In this document: in pieces, positions 11,151 to 24,127 of the stretch
Layout of the letters: each line of letters opens with the position of its first letter
Numbering within the stretch: position 1 is the first letter of the stretch
Assembly: GCA_034440575.1 (NCBI GenBank)
Contig: JAOTOL010001638.1
Coordinates: forward strand, 404,501-468,500
Length of the DNA stretch: 64,000 bases
Direction: 5' to 3'
Origin: Imbricaverruca yamaguchii
Lineage: Eukaryota > Arthropoda > Thecostraca > Neoverrucidae
Program-made: the position numbers and the translations under genes
Notes under the pieces: generated by a model
What the model was told of the DNA's origin: nothing
Seen by the model: the letters and a program-made list of their open reading frames with translations, nothing else
The model's database searches: none

Positions 11151-12735
11151 TAAGAGACCCCATACAAATCTTCTGGGTTGTAGTCCTGACTTGACGACCA
11201 CATCGCATGCAGTTCTTGGACGGCCAGGATTGAAAATAAAGCTCCAAAATATGGAGCAACACGAAATCACCTGCATAACTGTATAAAGCGGTATCTTTAG
11301 GTCTCCACTCTCTACTTCATGAATTTACTTGTGCTCAGGGAATGCTTCTTGAGCTTGCATTTTAGTTGAGTTAGAGTTTCTAGCAACGAGTTCTTCTCTT
11401 TATTGTTAATTCTGCGTAAGGTTTGGCCTTTGATGCTTTTGGGAAGGAAAGCCCATAAGGAATTGTTTATTTCTCCTGTAAGGTTAGTCGCCATCAAGCT
11501 ACGATCAAATCACCAGATTTGCCACATCGCGGTAGCATTTACACCAGCAAGAACTGTTAGTACAATTTGAAGCATATTCCGTTGATATTTAGACCATGCT
11601 GAACACCGTCAAACAAGCCCAGTCATCACTGCTTCAAGTATATTCCTTATATTGCCGTGATTTTTTTAGTTTGATTGCACTTAGTTATTCCTTTACTTAA
11701 TGCGTAACTAATACTCCATAAACTCTAACAAGTGACCATACCGTCCATCTAAGCAACTTAAATGTACTAATCTAAGCATGTTAGCTTTCGTCTTGCATAC
11801 CTTTTTATCGGTACGAACCTTTTACAGGACACAAAATGTGCTCCTTGTGAACGCTAAAAACCGGATGTACTTTGCTTTTGCTAGAAGTTTTCATTCAGTC
11901 TCTTTCCGTGCGCTGTTTATTCATGATCAACTTTTCCTTCCAGTTGTATGAATGATGTTTCAAAACTGTTATACTATGTCCCTTATGCGAGGCGACCCTT
12001 TGCTGTTAGGCATTTTTGTTTACGAGCCCTTCTATGTGAGTTAAGTCGTGTAATGCTGACCAGGAAGCCGTCCATCTGACGCGGGTGCATCGACTGGGAA
12101 AATACGCCGCCGCTGGCTCACTGATGAAATCCCCGTCCCGTTTTCCTCGTAAACTCCTTGATTCGACTCCACAGGTGTGGCGTTGCTCCGGTTGGCGTAA
12201 ATCTGTGTCCCTATGTGTGTGTGTCTGTTTCTGTGTTTTGTTCCACAGCTTTGACTCACTTCCGGCCTGTGTATGTATCTGCACTTGTGGCCGCGTCCGT
12301 ACCTGTGTCTGCATTTAAGACAGCGTCCGTCTCTGCGTTCGCATTAAAGTCCAGCATTTTTGTTCCAGAACTCGGTCCACGTCTGCAGTGTTATGTTGTC
12401 TCATGACGGACCATTGCTTGCAATACATACTGATGTATACTAAGGTTGATGCATAATCAGTCTACTACTTTATAATCAATTGTCAGAAACGCTCGTAGTT
12501 TTTCAGTTTTTGGATTGAATGTTTGATAACTTGCGTTATTTTGTATTTGAATCATTTATGAATGAACCATGTCAGAGTCCAGCAAGTGTGATTAATGAAT
12601 CAAATAACATATTTTTCAAGCTGAACTTAAATTCCGGTATAGATTTATCATCTTGGACGAAATTAATTGTCACGAGTTCGAGCCGTCAAGCCTGTGTTCC
12701 TGAATCAACCAAACTAAATCCTGAATCAATCAAAA
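11151..12735. other. AT-richer intergenic DNA, no recognised gene
   Basis: No domain, RNA or repeat recognised. A pyrimidine/GT-rich stretch lies near 12200-12320, with short unrecognised open frames on both strands. Confidence 0.4.
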
Positions 12736-13503
12736 ACTGTGTCATCCGCGAACCGGGCTCTTGGACTTTTTATTCGATCAATGCAAGCAGGGGTTCCTGG
12801 TAGCAAATTCCCGAAAATTGCTCTGTTGGCGGCATATAACGCGAACATTAGGTCTCGCCTTGAGTATTGCTCCGTCATCTGGGCAGGCGCAGCTTCAACA
12901 CATATCACCAGGATTGATAGGGTAGAACATACATTTTTAATGTGGCTTGCCCAACACTGTAGTGCCACACCTCGACCGGAATCTTTACAATATCAGGACC
13001 TTCTTCGCTTTTATAACATGACATCTGTGTCCACTCGTCGCATACAATCCGACATCATGTTCTTACGAAATGTTTTATGTGGGAGGATAGACTCATCAAT
13101 GTTATTGCAAAACTTTGGATTAAGTGTCCCAGTCAGGAGAAATAGGCAACCTGTTTTATTCCATGTACCGTATGCACGTGTAGAAACCATTAGGTGCGGC
13201 TTGTTTAACAGATTATTGAGAGTAGCGAACGCATTTTTAGCGATGACACCGAGTGCGGACATCTTCACAGACTCGCTGAATACAAGACACAGGTGGTGAG
13301 ATACTGTGCTGCGTCACACGCTCACATCTGAGACGCGGAGCCATCGGACATCGACGAGTTCTGACAGCCGTTTGCCTGTTTGAACTGAAAACTATTCACC
13401 TGTTCTGTGTACGTTTTTAACTACTGACTTCTGTAAAGGGCACAATATGCTGTTGGAGATTGTGGACAATAAACAAATAAACAAATAAACAAATAAACAA
13501 ATC
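12736..13503 (+). mobile_element. 5'-truncated non-LTR retrotransposon (CR1/Jockey-like) with intact 3' tail
   Basis: An open frame from about 12739 to 13299 encodes the C-terminal part of a LINE ORF2. The order is LGLFIRSM, then RLEYCSVIWAGA (the usual post-palm segment), RRIQSDIMFLRNVL, VPVRRNRQPVLFHVPYAR, and a natural stop at 13297-13299. About 170 bp of 3' UTR follows. It ends in four copies of the octamer AAACAAAT (13470-13503), the type of short tandem tail seen at the 3' end of CR1-like elements. The open frame is uninterrupted, so the insertion is fairly young. The endonuclease and the polymerase core are absent: this is a 5'-truncated insertion, not an autonomous copy. Confidence 0.8.
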
Positions 13504-14305
13504 ATTCGCGGTTATGTAATACTCAACACCAAAGAAATCAAATATCTTTGTTCACGGTGCCAAGGTCCAGGACGGCTTGTAAGATTTTTGTATTGTGTTT
13601 GTGCCTTAGCATATTTTTAGGAGCGTATCCACTGTTACTGATGCTGGAACTTCGTACCCTGTTACATTACGTTCTCTGAGGACGATGCGATATTGAGCGA
13701 CGTGGCATATTACACGGAACACAGTCCAGTGGAAGGAATGATAAAAATATGAGTGAACATGACTAAGAATAATATATATTTTGCTACTAAAACTATTGTT
13801 TCAGTAAGGGTTACTCGACTCTATGCTAGCCTCACCATTTTTCCATGTCTGCTTGTTCTGTCTCGCTGGATCTGACCTTAAGTGACATACAACCTTGATG
13901 CAATTGTGTGTTGTAAGTCTGGCTGGTGACCACTGTCAGAGACGTAGCCAGGGATTGGTCAGGGTGGGGATGCTTCGTACGATTAAGGGAAGGTGGACAA
14001 CATATCCATAAATTGGAAAATTACCCAGAATTCCTACACTTTATGTTCGAAACAGCCCTTTTAATTATATCATCCAACAGGAACCCATCTTAATATACGC
14101 CCACGTTCTCCAAGTCGCTGCGTATTGTTCGAATCCACCACACTATTTATCGCAGGAAACTACGAAGTCGTAAGCAGGAACATCTCAGGAGATTATTGTA
14201 CGAAATTAGGTTCATGCGTTTTTACTTAATAACGGGAATATAAATTATTGCTATTTTGTGATGAACCATCCACAGCCGTGGAGGGCGATACCATGAAACG
14301 TAACG
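13504..14305. other. Intergenic, no recognised gene
   Basis: AT-rich, without repeat or coding signature that I can support. Confidence 0.4.
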
Positions 14306-14309
14306 CTTC

Positions 14310-14840
14310 AGCTTCGCAAGTCACAGGTGGTCTTCCAGCTTCAGGACACCTCTCTAGCTTCAGTGGGTCTATCCAGCTCCGATGGGTTCAGTCCTGTTCC
14401 CAGTCGGCTCTGAGGCTCTCGGGACTTCTCCAGCTCTCGGAGGTCCCGAGCTTCCTAGAAGTCACTCATATTCCCCAAATTACCGAGGTTCTCCAGCCCC
14501 AGTGGCCCTCAGACCACAGGGGCACTAGTTATTCCAGGAACCCTTCAACTCGTGCAGAGGACATCGATCTCCAAGAGGCTTATGCAGTTAAAAGGAGCCT
14601 GCTAGCTTCAAGGGTCCCATCCACCTTCAATGGACTCTCCGACATCAAATGACCTCTGCAGTTCCCAGGGCCCCTCCTGATCCCAGCCGAACTTCGAATA
14701 CTCCGAGCCTGTTCCATCAAGATCAGAGGGGCCATGCATGAGGTACCAGGGGCCTTCCTGCTTCAACTGGTCCCTCCAGCTTCAGGGGTTCCTCGAGTTT
14801 CGAGTAGCCCATCCATTTCCAAAGATCCTTGAACATACAG
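14310..14840. repeat. Decayed tandem repeat, about 18-20 bp period
   Basis: Recurring CCAGCTTCAGGGGTTCCT-like units are clearest at 14760-14830, where four consecutive 18-bp units align (for example CTGCTTCAACTGGTCCCT). To the left the theme continues with heavy divergence. A 134-codon open frame from 14248 runs through it and looks like repeat translation rather than a gene. Confidence 0.6.
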
Positions 14841-17800
14841 AATGCCCGGCAGGCTGAAATGTGTCCCTACCAGAGTAACATGGAATAAGAACTCAAGGCC
14901 CTGCTTTGATGTCTTATGCTGTCTGAAAAGCCATATTTAATCCTGAAAGGCCTACGGTCAATAAAGAAGGCTCCAGCCCCTCGGTACGAGTGACGGTGAT
15001 CCTAAATCAAGTGAGACATATGTAAGACCTTGTCTCTGCAAGTCATGGCACATGGAAGCACAAGAGGATCATGGCAGCTGGAAAGCTGACTGAAATAAAT
15101 GGAGCAGCTGGCTCCTTGTTGAGAAAAACTGTACAAGAAACCTATTATTGCATTGTTTATTAAAGCAATGTCCTTCCTCAGTATTAAAATTATGTTCCCA
15201 GTGCATCCTATTACATTTAGAAGTTTCTCCAAAGTACTGGCGTTGCATCAGCAATCCACAATTTAGGACGTATATTGTTTAACTAAGTTTGCTCGGGAGT
15301 CCTCTGGTGGGTGGGTGAAGTTTGGAAACCCCCATTCGACCACTATCATCAAATTCGCTCAATAGATGGGAGCTACGAACCGTACTAGGAAATGACAACT
15401 TTGAAGCTGCTGTACAGCGAAGAAATCCTATAATAGAACCACGAAGTTTACGCAAGCAATGAGTGATCTCTTAAATAGCCTGCAACATGAATTTAAAATG
15501 TCTGACTCAATTCGGGTCAAGCTAATATTTGGCACAAGTATGCAAGGTACCATGAATTGTAGCAACCTTCGTTAATAAGTACTAATTGTACCTTAAGCTC
15601 CATAATATTTATTTCTGTTTGATTTCAGCGTCATTTTCAATGCACATGTCTAGTCAGTGTGTGGTGTCATTAGTTTAGTATGTCAGTTCCCCTTTTACAT
15701 AAAATTATAGTTGGTCCAATTAACAGCTATAAGTATATTCCCCGAGACGTTGCTAGGTCGGTGACCTGCCTCAAAGGAATCTCAGGACAAGCCTTCTGAT
15801 AGTCGGCGGCGAACTGCCCGAACCAAATAGTGGTGTGACCTAACGTGTTTTGCCACACCATGGCTATAGTCATCTGACCTGACGATTAACACAACGGCAT
15901 TATAAATACTGCATACTAGGGTGCTGTTAAAGCAAATACTAATACCGTCAATTCACATCAGGTGCGAACCATCTGTTATCGTCCGGAGCCGAATGCTCGC
16001 TGTGAATGCAACTAGGGTTTGTATCTTTGAATATTCATCGATTCCTCAGACGCAGTTGTGACGAGCAGCCCGTCCAACGGCTGCCGACGTCACCTCTGTT
16101 ACCAGCTGCACTGCTGGCTCTGTGTCCTGCGCGTGTTGACGGGATACGATAGTACTGTCCACGCAAAGACAACAGACCAGCAGCGCTGGCTGATATCGAG
16201 AAAGGAGGCTAGACATGTATATTAGCTCAGTGTAGTTAATCGCCGCGAAGCAGATCTTGGGTATTTTAGGCCTCGAATTGTAAGTTCTCTGATTCCGGCA
16301 CTGAATTATCCTGTCCGCAGCCTGTTTGCTGTCCATTCCTTGCGACCACACACGGCAGCCAGAGGCAACGCTCATGGGTGGGTCGGCCCCACTCGTGTTT
16401 CGCTGAATAGCTGGTAGGATCACATTCCCCACCGAGCATGGACATTTTCTGAGAAGTTTTGTACTGCGATAAATATATGTTTGGCTTTTATATTAATTTA
16501 CAATTTGATTTCATATGGAGCCACACGAGAACCTAGTGCATTACGATTAATTGCACCAAGCCTTGCAGTATTTTGCATTGACATAAACGACCACAGAGTT
16601 CGAGCAGCAAGAGTTGCCACATGGCCACATTCAGAGGACCGATTCTATTTGCCGCCACCGTCCTTGGACCGCAGTTATTTTTCAACATTCAACAGCTAGC
16701 CGGTGCAAAATCGTCTGATCTGAGTTGGAGTCCCGGGGCATGCTCTAGTCTAGCAAGACTATATTACCAGGCACTGCCTCAACTGGTACGACTGGCTTAT
16801 TTTCTAGGTCGCCGCCAACTTTTTGCCAAGTTGACCACTGAATTATTTCTGATTCATTGTGGCACTGTGACGTTTGGCAAACGGCATTCGTAAATTTAAC
16901 TAGTTCGAAGGAAGCTGACATATTTGTATGTACCGCGTTTCCATTTTAAAAATCAGCAAACTGCATGGTTTTCCGCTGTTCATTACAGCTCAGTCGGTTT
17001 TAAGAACTACTGATCACTTCCACCCCAATTGTTCTGCGGGAGACAGAAGTTTTTAAAATGTTCAATGTGACTTCCCTGTCGACGGACATTGAATCCTACC
17101 AATGCTCCAATATTTGCTCGGCCACATTAGAGCTCCTTCCGTTTGATTATTTTCCTTGCTGATGGACCAGCTCCATTCCACGGTGGGATGGAGCTGTTGC
17201 CGTTGGGTACGACATATCTGGCGGCCCTCGAAATTCAGTGTCGTCAGTGGTGGTGGTGCTGCTCAGCATGGTGCTCACCAGCCATGGACGACGACGGGCG
17301 CACTGCGCTGCACATGACTGCTGCTCCAAACATACACACATTCCGGTCACTTCGGGTCAGGTGGCAACTGCGAACTTGGGTGGGCAGAATGTCAGAACAC
17401 GGGCGTAGGAATGAGGGAGGGTGTGCTTCCATTGTAGAACATCCTAACATTATCTCAACGATGCGTGGAAAGGATGGACAATAAATCGTAATCCGGTGCG
17501 CTCCGTCGGGTGTGCCGGCGCCCCAAATTCACTTCCTTTTTCACTTTATTCCGTTCCGCTTCCTTATTCACTTTCGCGTGGTGAGCTACACACCCGCCAG
17601 TCTGCGAAACGAACTGAAACGTTCTGTCGAGGCGCGAATGAGAATTTGAAGCTGTTCACAGACTCGCTCTCGCTCGTCGTGGATGGTGATACGAGTGGTG
17701 TCACGAAATGACTGCTTGAAAACGTAATGTCGCCACAACTACAAGCGATGGAACCACGAATGTTTCCTAATTATAAATGACATCAGAAACCTGGATGGAC

Positions 17801-18225
17801 GTATTTGGGGTATATGCAACCATTTCTTCGCACTCATTTTTCCGCAAAAGATGAGTAATATTCCGAGAGGACTATCGATAGTCACTTTTAAATTTCATTG
17901 CAATGCTAAGAAGAATTCAGTCTATTGATGTCACGTTCCGTGGTAATTCTACTAGTAAAATTGCACCTTCGAAAAGCCTATTATAACGATGCACGCTAAA
18001 TTCTGCTAAGTCACGTGGAAAATAATTATCAGCCGATAGAATTCGTCGAAAGTTCAGGAAAAGAAGAAGCGGCTGATAGTAAGAGACAGTAAGATAGTAA
18101 GGGATATGAAAACATGATTAGTTCTACATTTGATCATCAGTGTAATGTTCGTCCAAATAACGCAATTCATAGTAGTTACAGAGCTCAACTCACCAAGTGG
18201 TCGGCAGCTTTTTCATTTCTTCCCC
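14841..18225. other. Intergenic, no recognised gene
   Basis: Unique, moderately AT-rich sequence. A 128-codon minus-strand frame (16046-16432) and a 113-codon + frame (17143-17484) overlap other frames and match no family I recognise. No splice-site chain or RNA gene was seen. Confidence 0.4.
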
Positions 18226-18780
18226 AGCCGTCCTGACAGCGCCACCTGGTGGGATCGTGGGAGTCCGGGACGGTGCCTGGGCCGACATTCCTGCAGGCCG
18301 TCTGCCCAGCCGTCCTGACAGCGCCACCTGGTGGGATCGTGGGAGTCCGGGACGGTGCCTGGGCCGACATTCCTGCAGGCCGTCTGCCCAGCCGTCCTGA
18401 CAGCGCCACCTGACACGGGGACCTGGGAGTCCTGCAGGCCGTCTGCGGACCTGTGGGACGTGCCCTGACAGCGCCACCTGACGGGACCATGGGACGGTGC
18501 CTGGGCCGACATTCCTGCAGGCCGTCTGCCCAGTCGTCCTGACAGCGCCACCTGGTGGGATCGTGGGAGTCCGGGAGGGTGCCTGGGTCGACATTCCTGC
18601 AGGCCGTCTGCCCAGCCGTCCTGACAGCGCCACCTGGTGGGATCGTGGGAGTCCGGGAGGGTGCCTGGGCCGACATTCCTGCAGGCCGTCTGCCCGGCCG
18701 TCCTGACAGCGCCACCTGACGGGACCATGGGACGGTGCCTGGGCCGACATTCCTGCAGGCCGTCTGCCCGGCGGCCGCAC
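18226..18780. repeat. 82-bp minisatellite, about 7 copies
   Basis: CCGTCCTGACAGCGCCACCT recurs at 18228, 18310 and 18392, exactly 82 bp apart. It is followed by GCCGACATTCCTGCAGGCC. Some copies are internally deleted (ACGGGACCATGGGA variant, about 61-bp form). The sequence at 18781-18930 stays GC-rich but is not repeated. Confidence 0.93.
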
Positions 18781-20145
18781 GCAGCGTCGCGCGGCTGTCG
18801 CCCCGGAAGAAGGTGCCGCGCCGGTGCTGACGTGGCGGCCGTTCCCCGAACGCTGTCCGGCGGCGACAGGACCGGCGCGGCGCGGACGCTGGGGCGAGGT
18901 TTGTCGCCAGCTCCAGTGGTGCTGCACTCATGAACACATGCGATTACTGGGAACGTCCTGGTAAGGCAGTTGCGGATAGCTCCACCTGCGAACCGACTGC
19001 AGGCGATCAGACTCTGTCCCTGAACGAAGAGAAAGGTGAAGGTTCTCGCGGATAAGGCTGTTTGCACAGGGCGCATTGGCAGGCACCAGCACGCGTACCC
19101 AGAGCACCAAGGGCTGGCTACCTTCAGGGTCGGTGACACAAGCATGCACAAGGAGCTCATCCCCCACCCCCTCTTACAGCTATTGCCAATTGAAAGGGAC
19201 CGCTACTGAAAGCTTGGCCGAAACAGTGGAGCAAGAGCTTCGGGCTCATGTATAATCCCAGCCATACTTCGCTGGAACACATATTGCGACAATAAATAGC
19301 AAATATAAATTACCTAGTGATCAAGTGATCAAGACATACCCGAGCATTAGTTTGCATAGATCACAAAAGCTACAGCTGTACCATAGTGTCCCGAGAAGTG
19401 AAGGGATGGTTGCATATAGAGTAACTGCGGTCCGCAGATCATAATCATAAGTTGGTGTTAGATAATGACAATTTCGGTTTAAGACAGTCAAAAACTACGT
19501 TCAGGTCCATGGCACAACAATTAGGTCCACACTGAGGAGGAGCTATGCATCCGCATGCCTGGAATGTTGGTAGACTGAGCTACTTTAAAAGTCAGCGTTG
19601 GAGCGTTTCCTACATGTCTGGGACGTCGACATTTTCTGGACATAGTTGTATGATGGTGGTTTTTTAAAAAGAACTTCCACGAAATTGTGAACAGCGTGCA
19701 TGAGAAGATTTTGGTAGACCTGCCACATTCCAAATCAGTCCGGAAATGTTAAATGTCTCGTTGGATTTGGCAGAGGAATCTCATTGCAGATGTGTATTCG
19801 AATTCTACTGGCACAAAACATTTACGTTATGCCTCTGACTACCCAATGCCTGCATACGAAACTGCCAACCCTTCAGGATTGGCTATGAGAGCTAAAGCAG
19901 TGCAGCTGAAGCTAATGTAGCCGAAAAGTAACCTATACACGACGGCTAGAAATACTGAGGGAAGATGAACTGGTAAGGAATATGGAAATTGACAAGCAGG
20001 TATGCAAATAGGATTCCTCGTGTAAAGGAATGGAAAGTATATCATACACGAACTGAAGTACACAAATTGCAATCAAAGCTGATTTTGGCAGTGCAGCTCC
20101 TTGAGGTCAGCAATCGTCTGTTTGCCCTTCCACTGAAAACTTCAA
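18781..20145. other. Intergenic, no recognised gene
   Basis: No recognisable coding or RNA feature. A GC-rich start gives way to AT-rich unique DNA. Confidence 0.4.
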
Positions 20146-20433
<288 letters not shown>

Positions 20434-22310
20434 ATTCCGATCATGATTCCGATTTTGGCCGTATATTACAGGAAAAGTTGGGTCGGTCACTGATAATTTG
20501 GGCGAGTGGCCAAATGACCGACACCATCCACCCTCACCTTCAAAATTGAAGCTACAACTTATTCCTTTATGATCCTTTCCTCTGCTGCCTGCAATTCATA
20601 TATCCCTGTTAATATCTCAAAGAGAAGCTACACAGTCCGGCAAAAATGGCCGTAGACTACCAACGCTTTCTAAAGGATACCAATTGACGCTGCAATCGGA
20701 CTCCTTCTTTCATATGTTCCTGGTTATTCGCAATTTTCCCGGAACTGATACTCAAGGTGCAACGTAATATCAAAACAACCGTGTCGTAAGCGCCGGAAGT
20801 ATCAATTAGTGGGCACAAATTCCGGAATTTCTCTCCAAAACTGATTGCCAGCGACATTCAGCAATGTCGGCTGGAGACAAAAGTAATAAAACTATTTGTA
20901 CATGCCTACCATTATCAGATGGGCCGTACAGGAAATGCATTTTCAGTTTCAACTCATGAGCCTGTGCATGAGGTATCCTCAGTAAAGAAAGGCCGGAATT
21001 TCCATTATCTCTCTCTCAAAGCATGGACAATGGTATGCAATTAGACAACGTGACTGACCTGAAGATAAGGAGGTAGTGGAAAAATAGCCTCGTGAAAATG
21101 CTACATGATTGAACCATTCATTACTACATGGTTCTGATTCCTGCGAATAATACAGAGTAATCAAATTTAATGAAATACTGACGTCTTGAATGTCTGTTCC
21201 GATCAAGTGAAGTACCGGCAGCGCGCCGAACTTCGACATACCTTTTTCCACATCAATTTGGCATGCTGTTAAACAATTTTGAAGTCAGGTCATCTAGGGT
21301 CAACGAGTTAGTCAAGGTCAAGTGAGGTCACCTCCAAAAAAGTTCAACCAGTCGTCACGCTTTAACGGCTACAGATATTTTAATGAAACTTTCAGCGTTT
21401 GCTTATTTTTAGGGATGCAACAAAACGTAGGATTTGATTTTTTTCCGTTTTTGACTACATATAAATTTTGCATATTTGCCAATTACAGTTCAACTAGAAG
21501 ATTTTGGCTAAACTAAGCATTTTTAATTAGGGCAAGTTGCCTTCCAACAACGTTTCTCGGTCTGCTCTACCCATTGGACAAGGAGAATTAAAGAAAATCT
21601 GGAAACTCAAAATGTTGAAATTTCACACAAAAACGTTCTTTGGGGGAAAAAATTGTATGGCCTAGGTCGATTTCGCTGTCCTTTTCTCATTCCAAGTGAT
21701 TTTTTTCCATATATCTCCCAAAATGAACTCCCAGAGCCAAAAGCATAATGTAAGTCGTGAAAAGTTGTGAAAATCTAGCCCCCTGGTGACGTCACTTTTG
21801 TTGAAAAATTGTTTTGGGTGGCGGATCCTGACCCTACTCGTCGAGCGCTTTCCGGTGACATCTCTTTCGTTTTCGTGTGACGCTTAGTTTGGATTTTAAA
21901 GTGGGGTTACTATCCGCCCCCCTCCCTCGAGACTGGGTGTGAGGATCTGACCGGAGAGACGGCGCGGGTTAATACGGGATTTCGTGATTCACGATAGGCT
22001 TTGCATAGCTTGGTTATTGGCTGATTCTTCAGGATTGGTCAGATGCCCAAATATCACAGAAACGATTTCTAGACCTTTTGATGCTCAACCTTAACTTGCG
22101 ACCAAGTTATAAATTTCGCAAACTTAGAAGCTTTATGAGTGCACCCATTGGTGTGCAACGATTGTAAGCACGTCTCATTTGTCTTACTTGGATTCAGGAC
22201 GTAAAGGAGAAAGCCTATGGTGTTTACCTGAAGCCACCATTTCCGCTGCCGTGCACGCTATCGTGACAACCGCCGATGTCGCCGAGAGGACAGATGCGCA
22301 GCACAGCCTC
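20434..22310. other. Intergenic, no recognised gene
   Basis: Unique sequence. The AT-rich part at about 21250-21850 has the texture of an old transposon but shows no domain or terminal repeat that I can identify. Confidence 0.4.
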
Positions 22311-22329
22311 GACTCAGCGGCACGCTGCA

Positions 22330-22725
22330 ACCGCTGGCTTATCGACCCCGGTTCCCCGACAGCCAGCGGGCCAGGGAGCGATTATCTGCCACCCGGCTAC
22401 CTCACGTGGAGCCGCCTGCCCTCGCGGTCCCGCCCCCTCACCCCACCACCCACAGTCAGCTGATTATCCCGGGCCAGGGGGTAATTATCCGCCACTCGGC
22501 TACCTCACGTGGAGTCGCCTGCCCTCGCGGTCCCGTCCTCTCTCCCCCCCAACTCCACCCACAGTCAGCGGGCCAGGGAGTGATTATCTGCCACTCGGCT
22601 ACCCACACTGGAACCGCCTGCCCTCGCGGTCCCGCCCTCCCTCCACTCCCTCCCCATACCTCACTCCACCCACAGTCAGCGGGCCAGGAGCGATTATCTG
22701 CCACTCGGCTGCCTCACAGGACCGG
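22330..22725. repeat. About 100-110-bp tandem repeat, 4 copies
   Basis: GGGCCAGGGAGCGATTATCT (and close variants) recurs near 22369, 22470, 22569 and 22680, each time followed by GCCACTCGGCTACC and GCCTGCCCTCGCGGTCCCG. The last copy is cut short. Confidence 0.88.
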
Positions 22726-23129
22726 TGAAGCGCTTCCGTGAAATGTTGACATACGACTATCCACTTTGAACTTGGTGGACAATGTCGGCTGACAGGTGTG
22801 CCGACCACTTGGTCACGATCGGGAGCGGTTTTCGGGGGTGGACAATGCAAGCTTAGTTCACCCATTCACGGTCCAACCGTCCGTCGGCCACGTTGGTGAG
22901 AACTGGACGTCAGCAGCGCGGGTGTGCTGCACTTTGTTGTGGTTTTCCTGTGCTTTTAGGCAGGTACAGCTTAGTTGAGTGATCATTTGGGAGCTGAGCG
23001 CACGGAGGTGTCAGCGTTGTACGAAGTATGCACCCGACATCGTCACTGTCGGAAGTGCGTTTGTCAGGTGTCCCCGTGACAGTTACGACGGACGGGCCGC
23101 TCGGGTCTCCGCTGTTCAGCGCGGACGTG

Positions 23130-23945
23130 CGCGCACGGGTCGGCCACTGAGTGGTGTGCCGGTCACCTTTCCGCACGGGTCGGCCACTGAGTGGTGTGCC
23201 GGTCACCTTTCCGCACGGGTCGGCCACTGAGTGGTGTGCCGGTCACCTTTCCGCACTGGTCGGCCTGCTGAGTGGTGTGCCGGTCACCTTTCCGCACGGG
23301 TCGGCCACTTAGTGGTGTGCCGGTCACCTTTCCGCACGGGTCGGCCACTGAGTGATGTGCCGGTCACCTTTCCGCACAGGTCGGCCTGCTGAGTGGTGTG
23401 CCGGTCACCTTTCCGCACGGGTCGGCTACTGAGTGGTGTGCCGGTCACCTTTCCGCACAGGTCGGCCTGCTGAGTGGTGTGCCGGTCACCTTTCCGTACG
23501 GGTCGGCCGCTGAGTGGTGTGCCGGTCACCTTTCCGCACAGGTCGGCCTGCTGAGTGGTGTGCCGGTCACTTTTACGCACGGGTCGGCCTGCTGAGTGGT
23601 GTGCCGGTCACCTTTTCGCACTGGTCGGCCACTGAGTGATGTGCCGGTCACCTTTCCGCACAGGTCGGCCTGCTGAGTGGTGTGCCGGTCACCTTTCCGC
23701 ACAGGTCGGCCTGCTGAGTGGTGTGCCGGTCACCTTTCCGCACTGGTCGGCCTGCTGAGTGGTGTGCCGGTCACCTTTCCGCACGGGTCGGCCACTTAGT
23801 GGTGTGCCGGTCACCTTTCCGCACGGGTCGGCCACTGAGTGATGTGCCGGTCACCTTTCCGCACAGGTCGGCCTGCTGAGTGGTGTGCCGGTCACCTTTC
23901 CGCACGGGTCGGCCTGCTGAGTGGTGTGGCGGTCACCTTTCCGCG
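23130..23945. repeat. 40/41-bp minisatellite, about 20 copies
   Basis: The unit is GAGTGGTGTGCCGGTCACCT plus TTCCGCAC and either GGGTCGGCCACT or AGGTCGGCCTGCT. A run of variant units at about 23254-23390 recurs at about 23742-23880, showing block duplication. The array stops at 23945, directly upstream of the LINE ORF2 region, so it may be the element's 5' monomer array rather than an independent minisatellite (inference). Confidence 0.93.
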
Positions 23946-24062
23946 CAGATGAACCGCTTTCGGTTCTCGGGTGACGCCGAGGTGGTCTGCGCAGACTGCA
24001 CTCTGCATTTTAGCCATCCTACCGAGTGAGGTTGTGGCCATTGGCGCTGTCGACGCCACATC

Positions 24063-24082
24063 TGACGTCACGACTGACGTCA
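24063..24082. promoter_or_regulatory. Two perfect CRE octamers, 12 bp apart
   Basis: TGACGTCA occurs at 24063-24070 and again at 24075-24082. TGACGTCA is the canonical CREB/ATF site. The pair lies between the 40-bp array and the LINE open frame, where an internal promoter of a LINE would be. Activity is inferred only. Confidence 0.4.
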
Positions 24083-24127
24083 CGACGCCGGCGACCACTG
24101 AGCTGGCCTGTGCTTCGCTTCGGCTGA

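Noticed and set aside
23130..23945. CRISPR-like array
   Set aside because: The whole 40-bp unit is repeated with no unique spacers, in a eukaryotic setting.
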